In this document: positions 1 through 7,854 of the stretch, piece by piece
How positions within the stretch are numbered: position 1 is the first letter of the stretch
Layout: the number at the start of each line of letters is the position of its first letter
Assembly: GCA_036823295.1 (NCBI GenBank)
Contig: DAISGD010000001.1
Location: 82,158-146,157 of the forward strand
Source of the DNA: UBA4742 sp002403895
GTDB taxonomy: Bacteria > Actinomycetota > Acidimicrobiia > Acidimicrobiales > Acidimicrobilacustridaceae
DNA: 64,000 bases
Direction: 5' to 3'
The notes under the pieces: model-generated
What the model saw: the letters and a program-made list of their open reading frames with translations, nothing else
Told to the model about the DNA's origin: nothing
The model's database searches: none
Made by a program: the position numbers and the translations under genes

Positions 1-426
1 CTGACCGGTGATCACCCACTCGTCACCGTCGCGGACCGCCTTGGCGGCCAGGCCGGCCAGGTCGGAGCCGGCTCCCGGCTCGCTGAACAGCTGGCACCAG
101 GCCTCCTCCCCGGTGAACATCGGCCGCAGGAGCCGTGTCCGCAGCGCTTCGTCGGCGTGGGTGACCACGGTGGGGCCCGCCATGGTGAGACCGAAGAAGT
201 GCTTCGCCGTCGGGCTGGGGGCGCGAGCGGCCCGCAGCCGTCGGTCGACCTCACGCTGGAAGTTGGGGGCTACCTCGAGGCCACCGGAGCCGAGCGGGAA
301 ATGGACCCAGGCCAGCCCGAGGTCGTACTGGTGGCCCCGGAACTCGATGGGGTCGGTGGTGGCGGGGTCGCGCTCGGCCAGGAGTTGGTCCAGCCGCTCG
401 GAAACGAGCGTTTCAGGGTCGGTCAC
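1..426 (-). CDS. Acyl-CoA dehydrogenase, N-terminal part (cut by window edge)
   Basis: This would be an FAD-dependent enzyme oxidising an acyl-CoA to the enoyl-CoA. The frame reads from a GTG at 426 to the window edge with no stop, giving 142 residues. It carries the family signature CQLFSEPGAGSDLAGL near its end, where the flavin and acyl-CoA sites lie, and ends in VITGQ just as the middle beta domain begins. The catalytic base and the C-terminal helical domain lie outside the window, so the substrate cannot be judged. No good ribosome binding site precedes the GTG, so the start is less sure than the family. Base use matches the neighbours. Confidence 0.85.
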   Translation of the reverse strand, partial: MTDPETLVSERLDQLLAERDPATTDPIEFRGHQYDLGLAWVHFPLGSGGLEVAPNFQREVDRRLRAARAPSPTAKHFFGLTMAGPTVVTHADEALRTRLLRPMFTGEEAWCQLFSEPGAGSDLAGLAAKAVRDGDEWVITGQ

Positions 427-643
427 GGTCGGAGCGTACGCCGATCGTGACGGAGACGACCAGCCCCTCTCATGCCGCGGCGGAACTCAGTTGGGCATGG
501 AGACCAGGTGCCACCGGCCCCGACCCTCTCCCTTGACCCGCGGGCCGTGTCCTGGTGCTCGCCTGCTCGATCCCCAGAGGACCCGCGGGGTCGACCACCG
601 AACCGGAACCGTTTCTGTTGGTCGAACGCGATCAGGCCGAGGA

Positions 644-1306
644 TCAGCTCGTCTCGTCGGACTGGACGACCGCCTCGATGGTCTCCGGATGACGGCGGTG
701 ACGGACGTACTCGATGGCCGCCGGGATGAGCGAGAGGGCGATGATCACCAACAGGACGTAGTCGAGGCTCGAGCCGATGGCCGGGAAGGCCTTCCCCAGC
801 GCCCAGCCCGCCGTGAGCATCAGCGTCGCCCAGGCCACACCGCCGATGATGTTGAAGACCACGAACGTCCGGTACCGCATCTTCGAGGCGCCGGCCACGA
901 TGGGGGCGAACGTCCGGACGATAGGGACGAAACGGGCCAAGATGATCGTCTTGGAACCATGCCGCTCGAAGAACCGTTCGGCCAGCTGCAGGTGCTGCTG
1001 CTTGAAGAAGCGGGAGTCGGGCCGGCTGAACAGCGGTGGTCCCACCTTCTTGCCGAAGCCGTAGCCCACCTGGTCGCCCACGATGGCGGCGATGGCGCAC
1101 CCGACGATGAGGACGGGGAGCGGAGGCAGGACCGAGCCGGACAACAACCCGGCGGTGAACAGCAGCGAATCGCCGGGCAGGAAGAACCCGATCATGAGGC
1201 CTGACTCAGCGAACACGATGGCGAACACCACCACGGTGGCCAGGCTTCCCAGGCTTCGGAGCCGGTCTTCGGTATGGAAGACGTCGGCGAGAATGGCAGC
1301 GAGCAT
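644..1306 (-). CDS. DedA family integral membrane protein
   Basis: DedA (SNARE-associated/VTT) proteins are membrane proteins linked to proton-dependent transport and lipid flipping. The 220-residue product has an early hydrophobic segment leading into the family motif FFLPGDSLLF, then GDQVGYGFGKKVG, then the conserved arginine-rich stretch FVPIVRTFAPIVAG, followed by two more hydrophobic helices (about 150-200). Length is normal for the family. The ATG is supported by a -10-like TAGGAT only 6 nt upstream, which points to a leaderless message. It stands alone, with 217 bp of apparently non-coding sequence separating it from the acyl-CoA dehydrogenase. Confidence 0.9.
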   Translation of the reverse strand: MLAAILADVFHTEDRLRSLGSLATVVVFAIVFAESGLMIGFFLPGDSLLFTAGLLSGSVLPPLPVLIVGCAIAAIVGDQVGYGFGKKVGPPLFSRPDSRFFKQQHLQLAERFFERHGSKTIILARFVPIVRTFAPIVAGASKMRYRTFVVFNIIGGVAWATLMLTAGWALGKAFPAIGSSLDYVLLVIIALSLIPAAIEYVRHRRHPETIEAVVQSDETS

Positions 1307-1312
1307 CGGGCA

Positions 1313-1318
1313 ATCCTA
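1313..1318 (-). promoter_or_regulatory. -10 element of leaderless dedA-like promoter
   Basis: TAGGAT on the minus strand ends 6 nt before the ATG at 1306, so transcription should begin at or next to the start codon. No clear -35 was seen. Confidence 0.5.
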
Positions 1319-1354
1319 GTGGCCGGTCGGGCCCGGCTCGACGCGGGGCCCGTG

Positions 1355-2305
1355 TCAGCGGGGGGGTTGGTTGAACTCGATCCACCCCGTACCGGAACGC
1401 CCGTCGTCGGCGTGGAACCGAGCCATGGCTCGAGGGAAACGGGCCTCGCCCCGGCCGTCCGGCGCCACCAGCAGGACCGGGGACCAGGCCAGCGGCTCCA
1501 CCGTCACCCCCAGGCCGTCGATGTCCAGCCGGGCCGCGGTGGGGATTCCCTCGGGGCCGAGCGTCGGCTCGGCGCCGAATTGATTCACCCGGGTCAGCCC
1601 ACCATCGGGAGGCTGCACGTACCCGATGCCGAAAGCGCCCGAGGGGAGGGTGGTCACGGCATGCAGACGGGTGCCGTCGTCGAGGCGGAACGCGGTCCAG
1701 CACCAGGCCGGCTCCCACCAGTCCCGCACCCCCCACGAATGGTCACGCTGACCGGTGCCGTCGAGCTCGATGCGTTCGTCGCCCACCAGGATCTCCCCGT
1801 GCACTCGACAGGGGATCTCGTAGCGGTCGAGGCCGGCTGGCCAACGAAAGGCAATGCCGTCGGTGTCCCACTCCAGGTCGAAGCCGAGCGGCGTCCGCTC
1901 GCCCCGGAGCCCGTGATACGTCTCGGCCGGGTCGTCCACGGCCACCCCGAAGGCCTCCAGTCCCAGGCTGAAATGGTCGAGGGGCGTCTCGACGTTGTGG
2001 TCCGCCCACAGGCCATCGCTGCGCACTTCGAGGGACTCATAGCGCGACGGGAACGGCACGGCCTGGTCGATCACGGTCACCAGGGGCCGTTCGGGGCCCG
2101 CCACACAGGCCCAATACCAGATGACCCCCAGGTTCGGATAGCGCCCGATGCGGACGTACCCCCCCACGGATGCGTCGTGGCTCAAGAAATCGAAGTAGTA
2201 GGACTCGTTCCACAGCGCCTCGGGCCCGGCGGCATGGGTGCCCTCGTCGACCGGGTCGGTAGGCCCGAAGGGGAGGTCGCCGTCGGTGGGCTCCGTGTTG
2301 GCCAT
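1355..2305 (-). CDS. Conserved actinobacterial protein, CrtC/AttH lipocalin-like
   Basis: The 316-residue product is soluble, tryptophan-rich and has no signal peptide. Residues 187-192 read RDHSWG, followed by RDWWEPAW. This RDHSWG loop is the hallmark of the hydroxyneurosporene-synthase-like (CrtC/AttH) double-lipocalin families often found beside lipid and steroid genes in actinobacteria. Domain assignment rests on that motif and on the alternating beta-strand pattern, so the fold is likely but the reaction is unknown. It is divergent from the amidohydrolase at 2376 (70 bp between starts). The ATG has no strong ribosome binding site. Confidence 0.7.
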   Translation of the reverse strand: MANTEPTDGDLPFGPTDPVDEGTHAAGPEALWNESYYFDFLSHDASVGGYVRIGRYPNLGVIWYWACVAGPERPLVTVIDQAVPFPSRYESLEVRSDGLWADHNVETPLDHFSLGLEAFGVAVDDPAETYHGLRGERTPLGFDLEWDTDGIAFRWPAGLDRYEIPCRVHGEILVGDERIELDGTGQRDHSWGVRDWWEPAWCWTAFRLDDGTRLHAVTTLPSGAFGIGYVQPPDGGLTRVNQFGAEPTLGPEGIPTAARLDIDGLGVTVEPLAWSPVLLVAPDGRGEARFPRAMARFHADDGRSGTGWIEFNQPPR

Positions 2306-2313
2306 GACCGAGC

Positions 2314-2344
2314 TTGCCAGGATTCACCCGCCGAGGCGTAGGTT
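2314..2344 (+). promoter_or_regulatory. Putative promoter of the amidohydrolase gene
   Basis: TTGCCA at 2314-2319 and TAGGTT at 2339-2344 form a -35/-10 pair with a long 19-bp spacer. A start about 8 nt downstream gives a short leader that contains the ribosome binding site AGGGGGGAA at 2361-2369. Confidence 0.4.
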
Positions 2345-2375
2345 GTCGGACGACACGATCAGGGGGGAACCCACG

Positions 2376-4100
2376 ATGCACGACCTCGTAATCCGCAACG
2401 GCACCGTGGTGGATGGCACCGGCGCGCCGGCCAGCCGGGCCGACGTGGCCATCGACGGGGACCGGGTGGTGGCCGTGGGCGACGTCGACGCCGACGGCCA
2501 GCGGGTCATCGACGCCGACGGGTGCCTCGTGACCCCGGGCTTCGTCGACATCCACACCCACCTCGACGCCCAGTTGGCGTGGGACCCGATCGGGTCCTCG
2601 TCGTGCTGGCACGGCGTCACGTCGGTCGTGCTCGGCAACTGCGGCGTGACGTTCGCCCCGTGCAAGGAGGGCGACCGCGAGGAGCTGGCCGAGATGATGG
2701 AATCGGTCGAGGACATTCCCGCCGACGCCATCCTGTCCGGCCTGGCCTGGGACTGGACCACCTACGGCGAGTACCTCGACGCGGTGGAACGCTGGCCCAA
2801 GGGCATCAACGTCGGGGGCATGGTCGGCCATTGCGCCGTGCGGGTGCATGCCATGGGCGAGCGCAGTTTGTCGGAGGAGCCAGCCACCACCGAGGACATC
2901 ACCGCCATGTGCGCCCTGGTCGACGAGGCCATCGCCGCCGGGGCCCTCGGCTTCTCGACGTCGCGCACGCTGTTGCACCGGGTACCCGATGGGCGTCCGG
3001 TCCCCGGCACCTGGGCCAGGGCCGAGGAGCTCATGGCCATCGCCGACGTGATGGGCCGCCGGGGCCGGGGCGTGTTCGAGGCCGCCCCTCGGCTGGGCGA
3101 GCGCGATCAGGACGACTACGCCGCCACCCGCACCGAGGTCGAGATGATGGCGGAGCTGACCATCTCGTCGGGCCGGCCCCTCACGTTCGGCCTGGCCCAC
3201 AGCTTCCGGCGCGACGACCTCTACCAGCGGGTGCTCGAGTTCGTGGCCGAAGGCAACGCCCGCGGGGCCCGCGTCCGGCCCCAGACGACGGCTCGGGGCA
3301 TCGGCATCCTCTTCGGCCTCTCGCACCACACCCCGTTCGACGGCACGCGGTCGTGGAAGCGACTGCGCATGCTTTCCGTGGAAGAGAAACTGGCGGTCCT
3401 GCGCGACCCCACCAGTCGGATGCAGCTCATCGAGGAGGGCGCAGAGCGGCCCGGGGACGAGTTCCTCAGCGGCACCTACGTGCTATGCGACGACACCCTC
3501 GACTACGCCCACGACCCGAACAACACCCTCACCGCGGTGGCCGCCCGTCGCGGGGTCATCCCCGTCGAGGCGTTCATCGACCTGTCACTCGAGTCCAACG
3601 GTCGGGTGCTGCTCAACTACCCGTTCCTCAACCAACGCCTCGACGCCGTGGCCGAGATGTTGGCTGACCCGAACGTCGTGATGGGGCTGGCCGACGCCGG
3701 CGCCCACGTGGGCCAGATCATGGATGCCAGCCAACCGACATTCTTTCTCTCGACCTGGGTGCGCGACCGTGGGGTGTTCTCCATCGAAGAGGGCGTCCGG
3801 CGCTTGACCTCCGATACCGCCGGTCTGTTCGGGATCACCGACCGGGGAGTGCTCCAGCCGGGCTCGTTTGCCGATGTGAACGTCATCGATCTCGACCGGC
3901 TGGGCGTCCACCTCCCCGAGTACGTGCACGACTTCCCCGGTGGCGCGGGTCGCTACGTCCAGGGGGCGTCGGGATACCGAGCCACCGTGGTCAACGGTCG
4001 GGTGGCGCTCAGCGACGGGGAGCACACTGGCGATCTCGCCGGGGTGGTCCTACGCAGCCGCGGCCCGTCGGTCGAGGAGACGCCTCACCCCGTGAGCTGA
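2376..4100 (+). CDS. N-acyl-D-amino-acid deacylase family amidohydrolase
   Basis: A metal-dependent amidohydrolase of the D-aminoacylase group, 574 residues. Visible features are the small N-terminal beta domain, the metal motif GFVDIHTHLD (residues 55-64), the D-aminoacylase-type GNCGVTFAP segment, the late GLADAGAHVG motif carrying the catalytic Asp, and the closing GSFADVNVID strand. Such enzymes cleave N-acyl or cyclic amide bonds; the true substrate cannot be read. The ATG at 2376 has a strong AGGGGGGAA ribosome binding site 6 nt upstream, so an upstream in-frame GTG at 2238 is rejected. Its 3' end overlaps the opposing beta-helix gene by 16 bp. Confidence 0.88.
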   Translation: MHDLVIRNGTVVDGTGAPASRADVAIDGDRVVAVGDVDADGQRVIDADGCLVTPGFVDIHTHLDAQLAWDPIGSSSCWHGVTSVVLGNCGVTFAPCKEGDREELAEMMESVEDIPADAILSGLAWDWTTYGEYLDAVERWPKGINVGGMVGHCAVRVHAMGERSLSEEPATTEDITAMCALVDEAIAAGALGFSTSRTLLHRVPDGRPVPGTWARAEELMAIADVMGRRGRGVFEAAPRLGERDQDDYAATRTEVEMMAELTISSGRPLTFGLAHSFRRDDLYQRVLEFVAEGNARGARVRPQTTARGIGILFGLSHHTPFDGTRSWKRLRMLSVEEKLAVLRDPTSRMQLIEEGAERPGDEFLSGTYVLCDDTLDYAHDPNNTLTAVAARRGVIPVEAFIDLSLESNGRVLLNYPFLNQRLDAVAEMLADPNVVMGLADAGAHVGQIMDASQPTFFLSTWVRDRGVFSIEEGVRRLTSDTAGLFGITDRGVLQPGSFADVNVIDLDRLGVHLPEYVHDFPGGAGRYVQGASGYRATVVNGRVALSDGEHTGDLAGVVLRSRGPSVEETPHPVS

Positions 4101-5794
4101 GGTGAAGCCTTGGCCGGCTCGGCGACAGGGGCCTCGGTCCCACCGGGCGTGGTTGTCGAGGTGGTCGATGTCGACGTCACGGTCGTCACCGGGGTCGCTG
4201 GGCACCACGGATTGGTCGGCACGCCGGCGCAGGGATCGGGCATGGTGGCTTGCGCCGGGAGCGGGAGCAGGTGGACATCGCCTCCCCGTGGGTAGGTGCC
4301 GACGCCCGGCAGGCACGGTCCGAAGATCTCGGTGGCGCACTGAACCTGCCGGGTGAGGTCGCTCCCGATGAGCGCGGCGGTGTTGCCCTTCTGCCCGCAC
4401 ACGGCGTTTGTCGTCTGCAGATCGATCGGGGCACTGGTGATGCTGCCCGCTGTGTCGGTATTGCCATGCCAGCAATTGCCCGGGTTGCCACTACCGAGAT
4501 CACCGAGGTCACCGTTGGTCACGTTGCCGAACCCGCCGTTGTCGGTGAACGTGTTCCCCGTGATCTCGTTGGTCGACGAGATGAAGAAGCAGGACCCGAT
4601 TCCGAACAACGGCAGGTCCTTCAGCCCGCCGGCGCAGTTGGCCACCGGTGGGGGTGGTCCAGAGTCGATGAACGGGACGATCAGGACCGCCCAGCTGCCG
4701 TTGCCCTCGAAACGGTTGTCCACCACGGTGTCGTGACTGCCGCCCGAGATCACCACTCCGGTCCCTGGTGGACCGAGGTCGGCCGACCCCGCACTGGGCA
4801 CGTCGGCATTGTTGTTGTCGTGGACGAAGTTGTTGCGGAACACCCAACACGAGTTGTTGCCCAGCGGGCCGACCAAGCCGGTGGGACAGATCCCGGTCTG
4901 CGGTGACGGGGCATCGTCATTGTTCTGGCTGTTGGTGCTGAAGCCGGTCTTGTTGTGGTCGAACTCGGAGTTCTGGATGATGAGGCGGCCGCCGGAGTTG
5001 GTGCCTGAATACCCCAGGGCCGAGCCTTGGCCATGGGCGTCGTCGAGCACGGCGTTGCAGTCGGGGCAGGCACCGATGTAGTAGGCGGCGTCGGCCATGT
5101 CGTTGCCGTAGGTGTGCACCAGCGAGCCCGGCCCCTTGGCGTTGGAGACGAAGATCCCGTACTCCCCCCGGGGATGGCCGGTCTCGTAGTAGGTCGTGGT
5201 GGTCGACAGGTACGAGCCGGAGTAGCTGTTCATCCCCTGCAACCCGGAGCCGTCGCCGCCGTTCCACCAGATCTCGTTGCCCCCTCCTCCATTACCGTTG
5301 AGGAAGTTGCAGGTGGTCAGGTTGTCCACCGTGGTCCCGTCGACCTTGGACACGACGAGGCCGTTTCGGCCCAGCGGCTGAGAGGAGCCGTCCAGCGGCC
5401 CGAGATCCTGATCGCCGGGCGCGCTGGAGCACTGAGGGGCACCGGGCTTGGTCCCGTCGATCACCACCTGGTTGCGATCCATGCCCCGGAGATGCAGTCC
5501 CGCGGTGGTGATGAGCACCGCCGCCCCCGCCTCGGTGGCATTCGGCTGGTGGTCCATCTGCTCGTGGTAGTCACCCGGACCGACCAGCACCCAGTCACCC
5601 GGTTGGGCCGCGCTCACCGCGTCGGCGATCGTGGCGTACTGCCCGGCGATGCCGTTCCACGTTCCCACCCGGAGCACGTGCGGGTCGGCAGCTGCGGTCG
5701 GCGAACTGAGGATCGGGACCACCGCCACGGCCGTCACCATCGCCCCGACGGCCACCAGCCAGATCAGCCGTCGATGCCCTCGCTCGTTCCTCAT
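4085..5794 (-). CDS. Secreted right-handed beta-helix repeat protein
   Basis: A 569-residue exported protein. The N-terminus has two arginines, a hydrophobic core (LIWLVAVGAMVTAVAVV) and an A-x-A cleavage region near residue 36. The mature start, with ATIADAVSAAQPGDWVLVGPG, is the typical first rung of a pectate-lyase-like parallel beta-helix, followed by many Asn/Gly-rich turns (NNFVHDNNN, DNRFEGNG, NEITGNTFTDNGG). The tail is Thr/Ser/Pro-rich, like a wall linker. Several Cys pairs suggest disulfides. It may bind or cut a polysaccharide; no catalytic residues were identified. The ATG at 5794 is preceded by AAGGGGG; a start 30 bp further upstream has no such site. Confidence 0.75.
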   Translation of the reverse strand: MRNERGHRRLIWLVAVGAMVTAVAVVPILSSPTAAADPHVLRVGTWNGIAGQYATIADAVSAAQPGDWVLVGPGDYHEQMDHQPNATEAGAAVLITTAGLHLRGMDRNQVVIDGTKPGAPQCSSAPGDQDLGPLDGSSQPLGRNGLVVSKVDGTTVDNLTTCNFLNGNGGGGNEIWWNGGDGSGLQGMNSYSGSYLSTTTTYYETGHPRGEYGIFVSNAKGPGSLVHTYGNDMADAAYYIGACPDCNAVLDDAHGQGSALGYSGTNSGGRLIIQNSEFDHNKTGFSTNSQNNDDAPSPQTGICPTGLVGPLGNNSCWVFRNNFVHDNNNADVPSAGSADLGPPGTGVVISGGSHDTVVDNRFEGNGSWAVLIVPFIDSGPPPPVANCAGGLKDLPLFGIGSCFFISSTNEITGNTFTDNGGFGNVTNGDLGDLGSGNPGNCWHGNTDTAGSITSAPIDLQTTNAVCGQKGNTAALIGSDLTRQVQCATEIFGPCLPGVGTYPRGGDVHLLPLPAQATMPDPCAGVPTNPWCPATPVTTVTSTSTTSTTTPGGTEAPVAEPAKASPQLTG

Positions 5795-5822
5795 GGAGCC
5801 CCCTTGGCCAGCGAACGACTTC

Positions 5823-5828
5823 ATCGTA
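5823..5828 (-). promoter_or_regulatory. Possible -10 for the beta-helix gene
   Basis: TACGAT on the minus strand lies about 29 nt before the ATG at 5794, leaving room for the AAGGGGG ribosome binding site. No matching -35 was found. Confidence 0.25.
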
Positions 5829-5855
5829 GGACGCCGAACGTCTCATTGCCGGAGG

Positions 5856-5884
5856 TTGGCACTCGACTTTTCGTTAGCTATGCT
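5856..5884 (+). promoter_or_regulatory. marR-MFS promoter
   Basis: TTGGCA at 5856-5861 and TATGCT at 5879-5884 are separated by exactly 17 bp, a good primary-sigma promoter. The -10 lies inside the first MarR-type palindrome, so a bound repressor would block RNA polymerase. Confidence 0.65.
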
Positions 5885-5887
5885 AAG
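5873..5887. promoter_or_regulatory. MarR operator 1 (palindrome over the -10)
   Basis: TTAGC-TAT-GCTAA (5874-5886) is a perfect 5-3-5 inverted repeat. It overlaps the -10 TATGCT. Its centre is 21 bp, two helical turns, from that of operator 2. Confidence 0.7.
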
Positions 5888-5893
5888 GATGAG

Positions 5894-5908
5894 GTTAGCA
5901 ACGCTAAC
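5894..5908. promoter_or_regulatory. MarR operator 2 (palindrome near the transcription start)
   Basis: GTTAGC-AAC-GCTAAC is a perfect 6-3-6 inverted repeat with the same half-site as operator 1. It sits just after the predicted transcription start and before the marR ATG at 5930. Confidence 0.75.
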
Positions 5909-5929
5909 AAGATAGGGATCGAGCACCGC

Positions 5930-6376
5930 ATGGCCCGACAGCTCACCACCACGCAGATCGACCAGGAGCTGGTCACCCGCACCCGACTCGCGGTGCTCCG
6001 CCTGGCTCGCCGGATGCGCCAGCAGTCCCACGCCGGGATCACGCCGTCCCAGCAATCGGCCCTCGCCGCCATCGAGCACGACGGCCCCCTGACCCTCGGC
6101 GCCCTGGCCGCCATCGAGAACGTCCAACCGCCGTCCATCACCCGCATCGTGGCTGCCCTCGAAGAACAGGGCTACGTCGAGCGCACCGCCGCGCCCCATG
6201 ATCGCCGGGTCTCCACCGTAGGCATCGCCGCCCAGGGTCGCCGCGAACTCAAGGCCATCCGGAGCGAGCGCAACGCCTGGCTCAGCAGCCGATTCGCCGA
6301 GCTCCACGCGGACGACCTGCGCCGCCTCGACGAGGCCCTCCCCGTCCTGGAGCGCATCTTCGGCCGTGACGCATGA
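5930..6376 (+). CDS. MarR family transcriptional regulator
   Basis: A 148-residue winged-helix regulator. The DNA-binding part shows ITPSQQSALAAIEHDG, LGALAAIENVQPPSITRIVAALEEQGYVERTAAPHDRRV; the DRR wing is diagnostic for MarR. N- and C-terminal helices would form the dimer. It probably represses its own operon through the two palindromes overlapping its promoter and is released by a small ligand, as is usual in the family. The ATG at 5930 fits the family N-terminus; a longer open frame upstream has no marR-like sequence. It overlaps the MFS gene by 4 bp (ATGA), so the two are co-translated. Confidence 0.92.
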   Translation: MARQLTTTQIDQELVTRTRLAVLRLARRMRQQSHAGITPSQQSALAAIEHDGPLTLGALAAIENVQPPSITRIVAALEEQGYVERTAAPHDRRVSTVGIAAQGRRELKAIRSERNAWLSSRFAELHADDLRRLDEALPVLERIFGRDA

Positions 6377-7731
6377 CCCGGGTGGAGGGTGCGGCCCGCA
6401 CCACCTTCCGCTCGCTGCGTTCCCGGAACTACCGCCTGTACTTCGTCGGCCAGACCGTCTCGGTCAGCGGCACCTGGATGCAGAGCGTGGCCCTGGGCTG
6501 GCTCGTGCTCAGGATGACCGGCAGCGGCACCTGGCTCGGCCTCGTGATCGCCTGTCAGTTCCTGCCCATGCTCGTGCTCGGGCCGTTCGGCGGCGTCATT
6601 GCCGACCGGGTCGAGAAGCGTCGTTTCCTGATGGTCACCCAGGCCCTGGCCGGTGCCCTGGCCCTCGCCCTCGGCGTGCTGGTGGCCACCGGGTCCGCCC
6701 AGCTGTGGATGGTGTTCGCCTTCGCCTTCACCGGGGGTGTGGTCAACGCCTTCGACACGCCGGCCCGCCAGACGTTCGTCTTCGAGATGGTCGGACCCGA
6801 GCTCCTCCCCAACGCGGTGACGCTCAACAGCGTGCTCATGAACGGGTCGCGCATCGTCGGCCCCGCCATAGCCGGCGTCCTCATCGCCACCGTCGGGCTC
6901 GCGCCCTGCTTCATCATCAACGGCGTCAGCTACCTCGGCTGCATCGTCGCCCTCGTGCTCATGCGCCCCAGCGAGCTGACCCAGGTCGAGCCCCGACCCC
7001 GAGAGAAGGGCCAGTTGCGCGACGGCTTCCGCTACGTGTGGGCCAACCCCGCGCTGCGCACGCCCCTGTTGCTCATGGCCGCGGTGGGCACCCTCACCTA
7101 CGAGTTCCAGATCAGCCTGCCCCTGGTGGCCCGCTTCACCTTCGGCGCCGGTGCCGGCGGCTATGGCCTCATGACGTCAGCCATGGCCATGGGTGCGGTC
7201 ATGGGTGGCCTGGTCGTGGCCAACCGCGCCCGAGCCAGCCGCCGCAAGCTCGGCATCGCCGGCGTCGTGTTCGGCACCCTCGTGCTGGTCGCCAGCCTCA
7301 TGCCCACCATCGGGGCCATGGTGCTGTGGCTCCCCCTCGTGGGGGCAGCGTCGGTGGCCTTCATCTCGATGTCCAACACCAACCTGCAACTGGCGGCCGC
7401 CCCGGACATGCGGGGCCGGGTGATGGCGCTGTACTCGGTAGCCTTCCTCGGCAGCACCCCCGTCGGTGGCCCCATCGTTGGTTGGGTCGGCCAGACCATC
7501 GGACCGCGGGCCGCGCTGGTGCTGGGCGGTGTCACCGCCGTGTCCGCTTCGCTCATCGCCTGGCGATCGCTGAACCGCCCCGCGCCGATGATCCTGACCG
7601 ACGCCCAGCTGGCCCAGGCGACGCATGACGCGGTCCTCGAGGCCGAGCTCTTGGATGCCGAGAAGGCCAGCTCCATCCCGGCTGATCCGATGATCGAAGA
7701 GCCCGAGCCAGCCGTTCCCATCGCCAGCTGA
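6373..7731 (+). CDS. MFS efflux transporter (EntS-like, MFS_3)
   Basis: A 452-residue, 12-helix major facilitator. The start FRSLRSRNYRLYFVGQTVSVSGTWMQ and the loop GGVIADRVEKRR (motif A type, D-R-x-x-R-R) are typical of the enterobactin-exporter-like MFS_3 group, which exports drugs or siderophores. The C-terminal cytoplasmic tail is acidic. It is translationally coupled to the MarR gene (ATGA), and a regulator-pump pair of this kind normally gives inducible efflux. The exported compound cannot be read from sequence. No terminator with a T-tract follows; only a 5-bp hairpin (7766-7778) is seen in the 123 bp before the next, opposing gene. Confidence 0.92.
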   Translation: MTRVEGAARTTFRSLRSRNYRLYFVGQTVSVSGTWMQSVALGWLVLRMTGSGTWLGLVIACQFLPMLVLGPFGGVIADRVEKRRFLMVTQALAGALALALGVLVATGSAQLWMVFAFAFTGGVVNAFDTPARQTFVFEMVGPELLPNAVTLNSVLMNGSRIVGPAIAGVLIATVGLAPCFIINGVSYLGCIVALVLMRPSELTQVEPRPREKGQLRDGFRYVWANPALRTPLLLMAAVGTLTYEFQISLPLVARFTFGAGAGGYGLMTSAMAMGAVMGGLVVANRARASRRKLGIAGVVFGTLVLVASLMPTIGAMVLWLPLVGAASVAFISMSNTNLQLAAAPDMRGRVMALYSVAFLGSTPVGGPIVGWVGQTIGPRAALVLGGVTAVSASLIAWRSLNRPAPMILTDAQLAQATHDAVLEAELLDAEKASSIPADPMIEEPEPAVPIAS

Positions 7732-7854
7732 GCGCGATTGCGGGGTCGCCGAGCGCATGACCCGACGCCGCTTCGGCGCCTGCCGAGCCAGTTCCGCCAT
7801 CTGCCGGCTGGACCCTCACCAGCCAACGCAACCGCGGGTCGCCCAGCCCATGAA

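Noticed and set aside
427..643. Possible small gene or tRNA between acyl-CoA dehydrogenase and DedA
   Set aside because: No tRNA fold or T-loop motif was recognised, and the short frames lack ribosome binding sites and family resemblance.
7732..7854. Terminator between the MFS gene and the opposing unknown gene
   Set aside because: Only a 5-bp hairpin with a 3-nt loop (7766-7778) and no T-tract.
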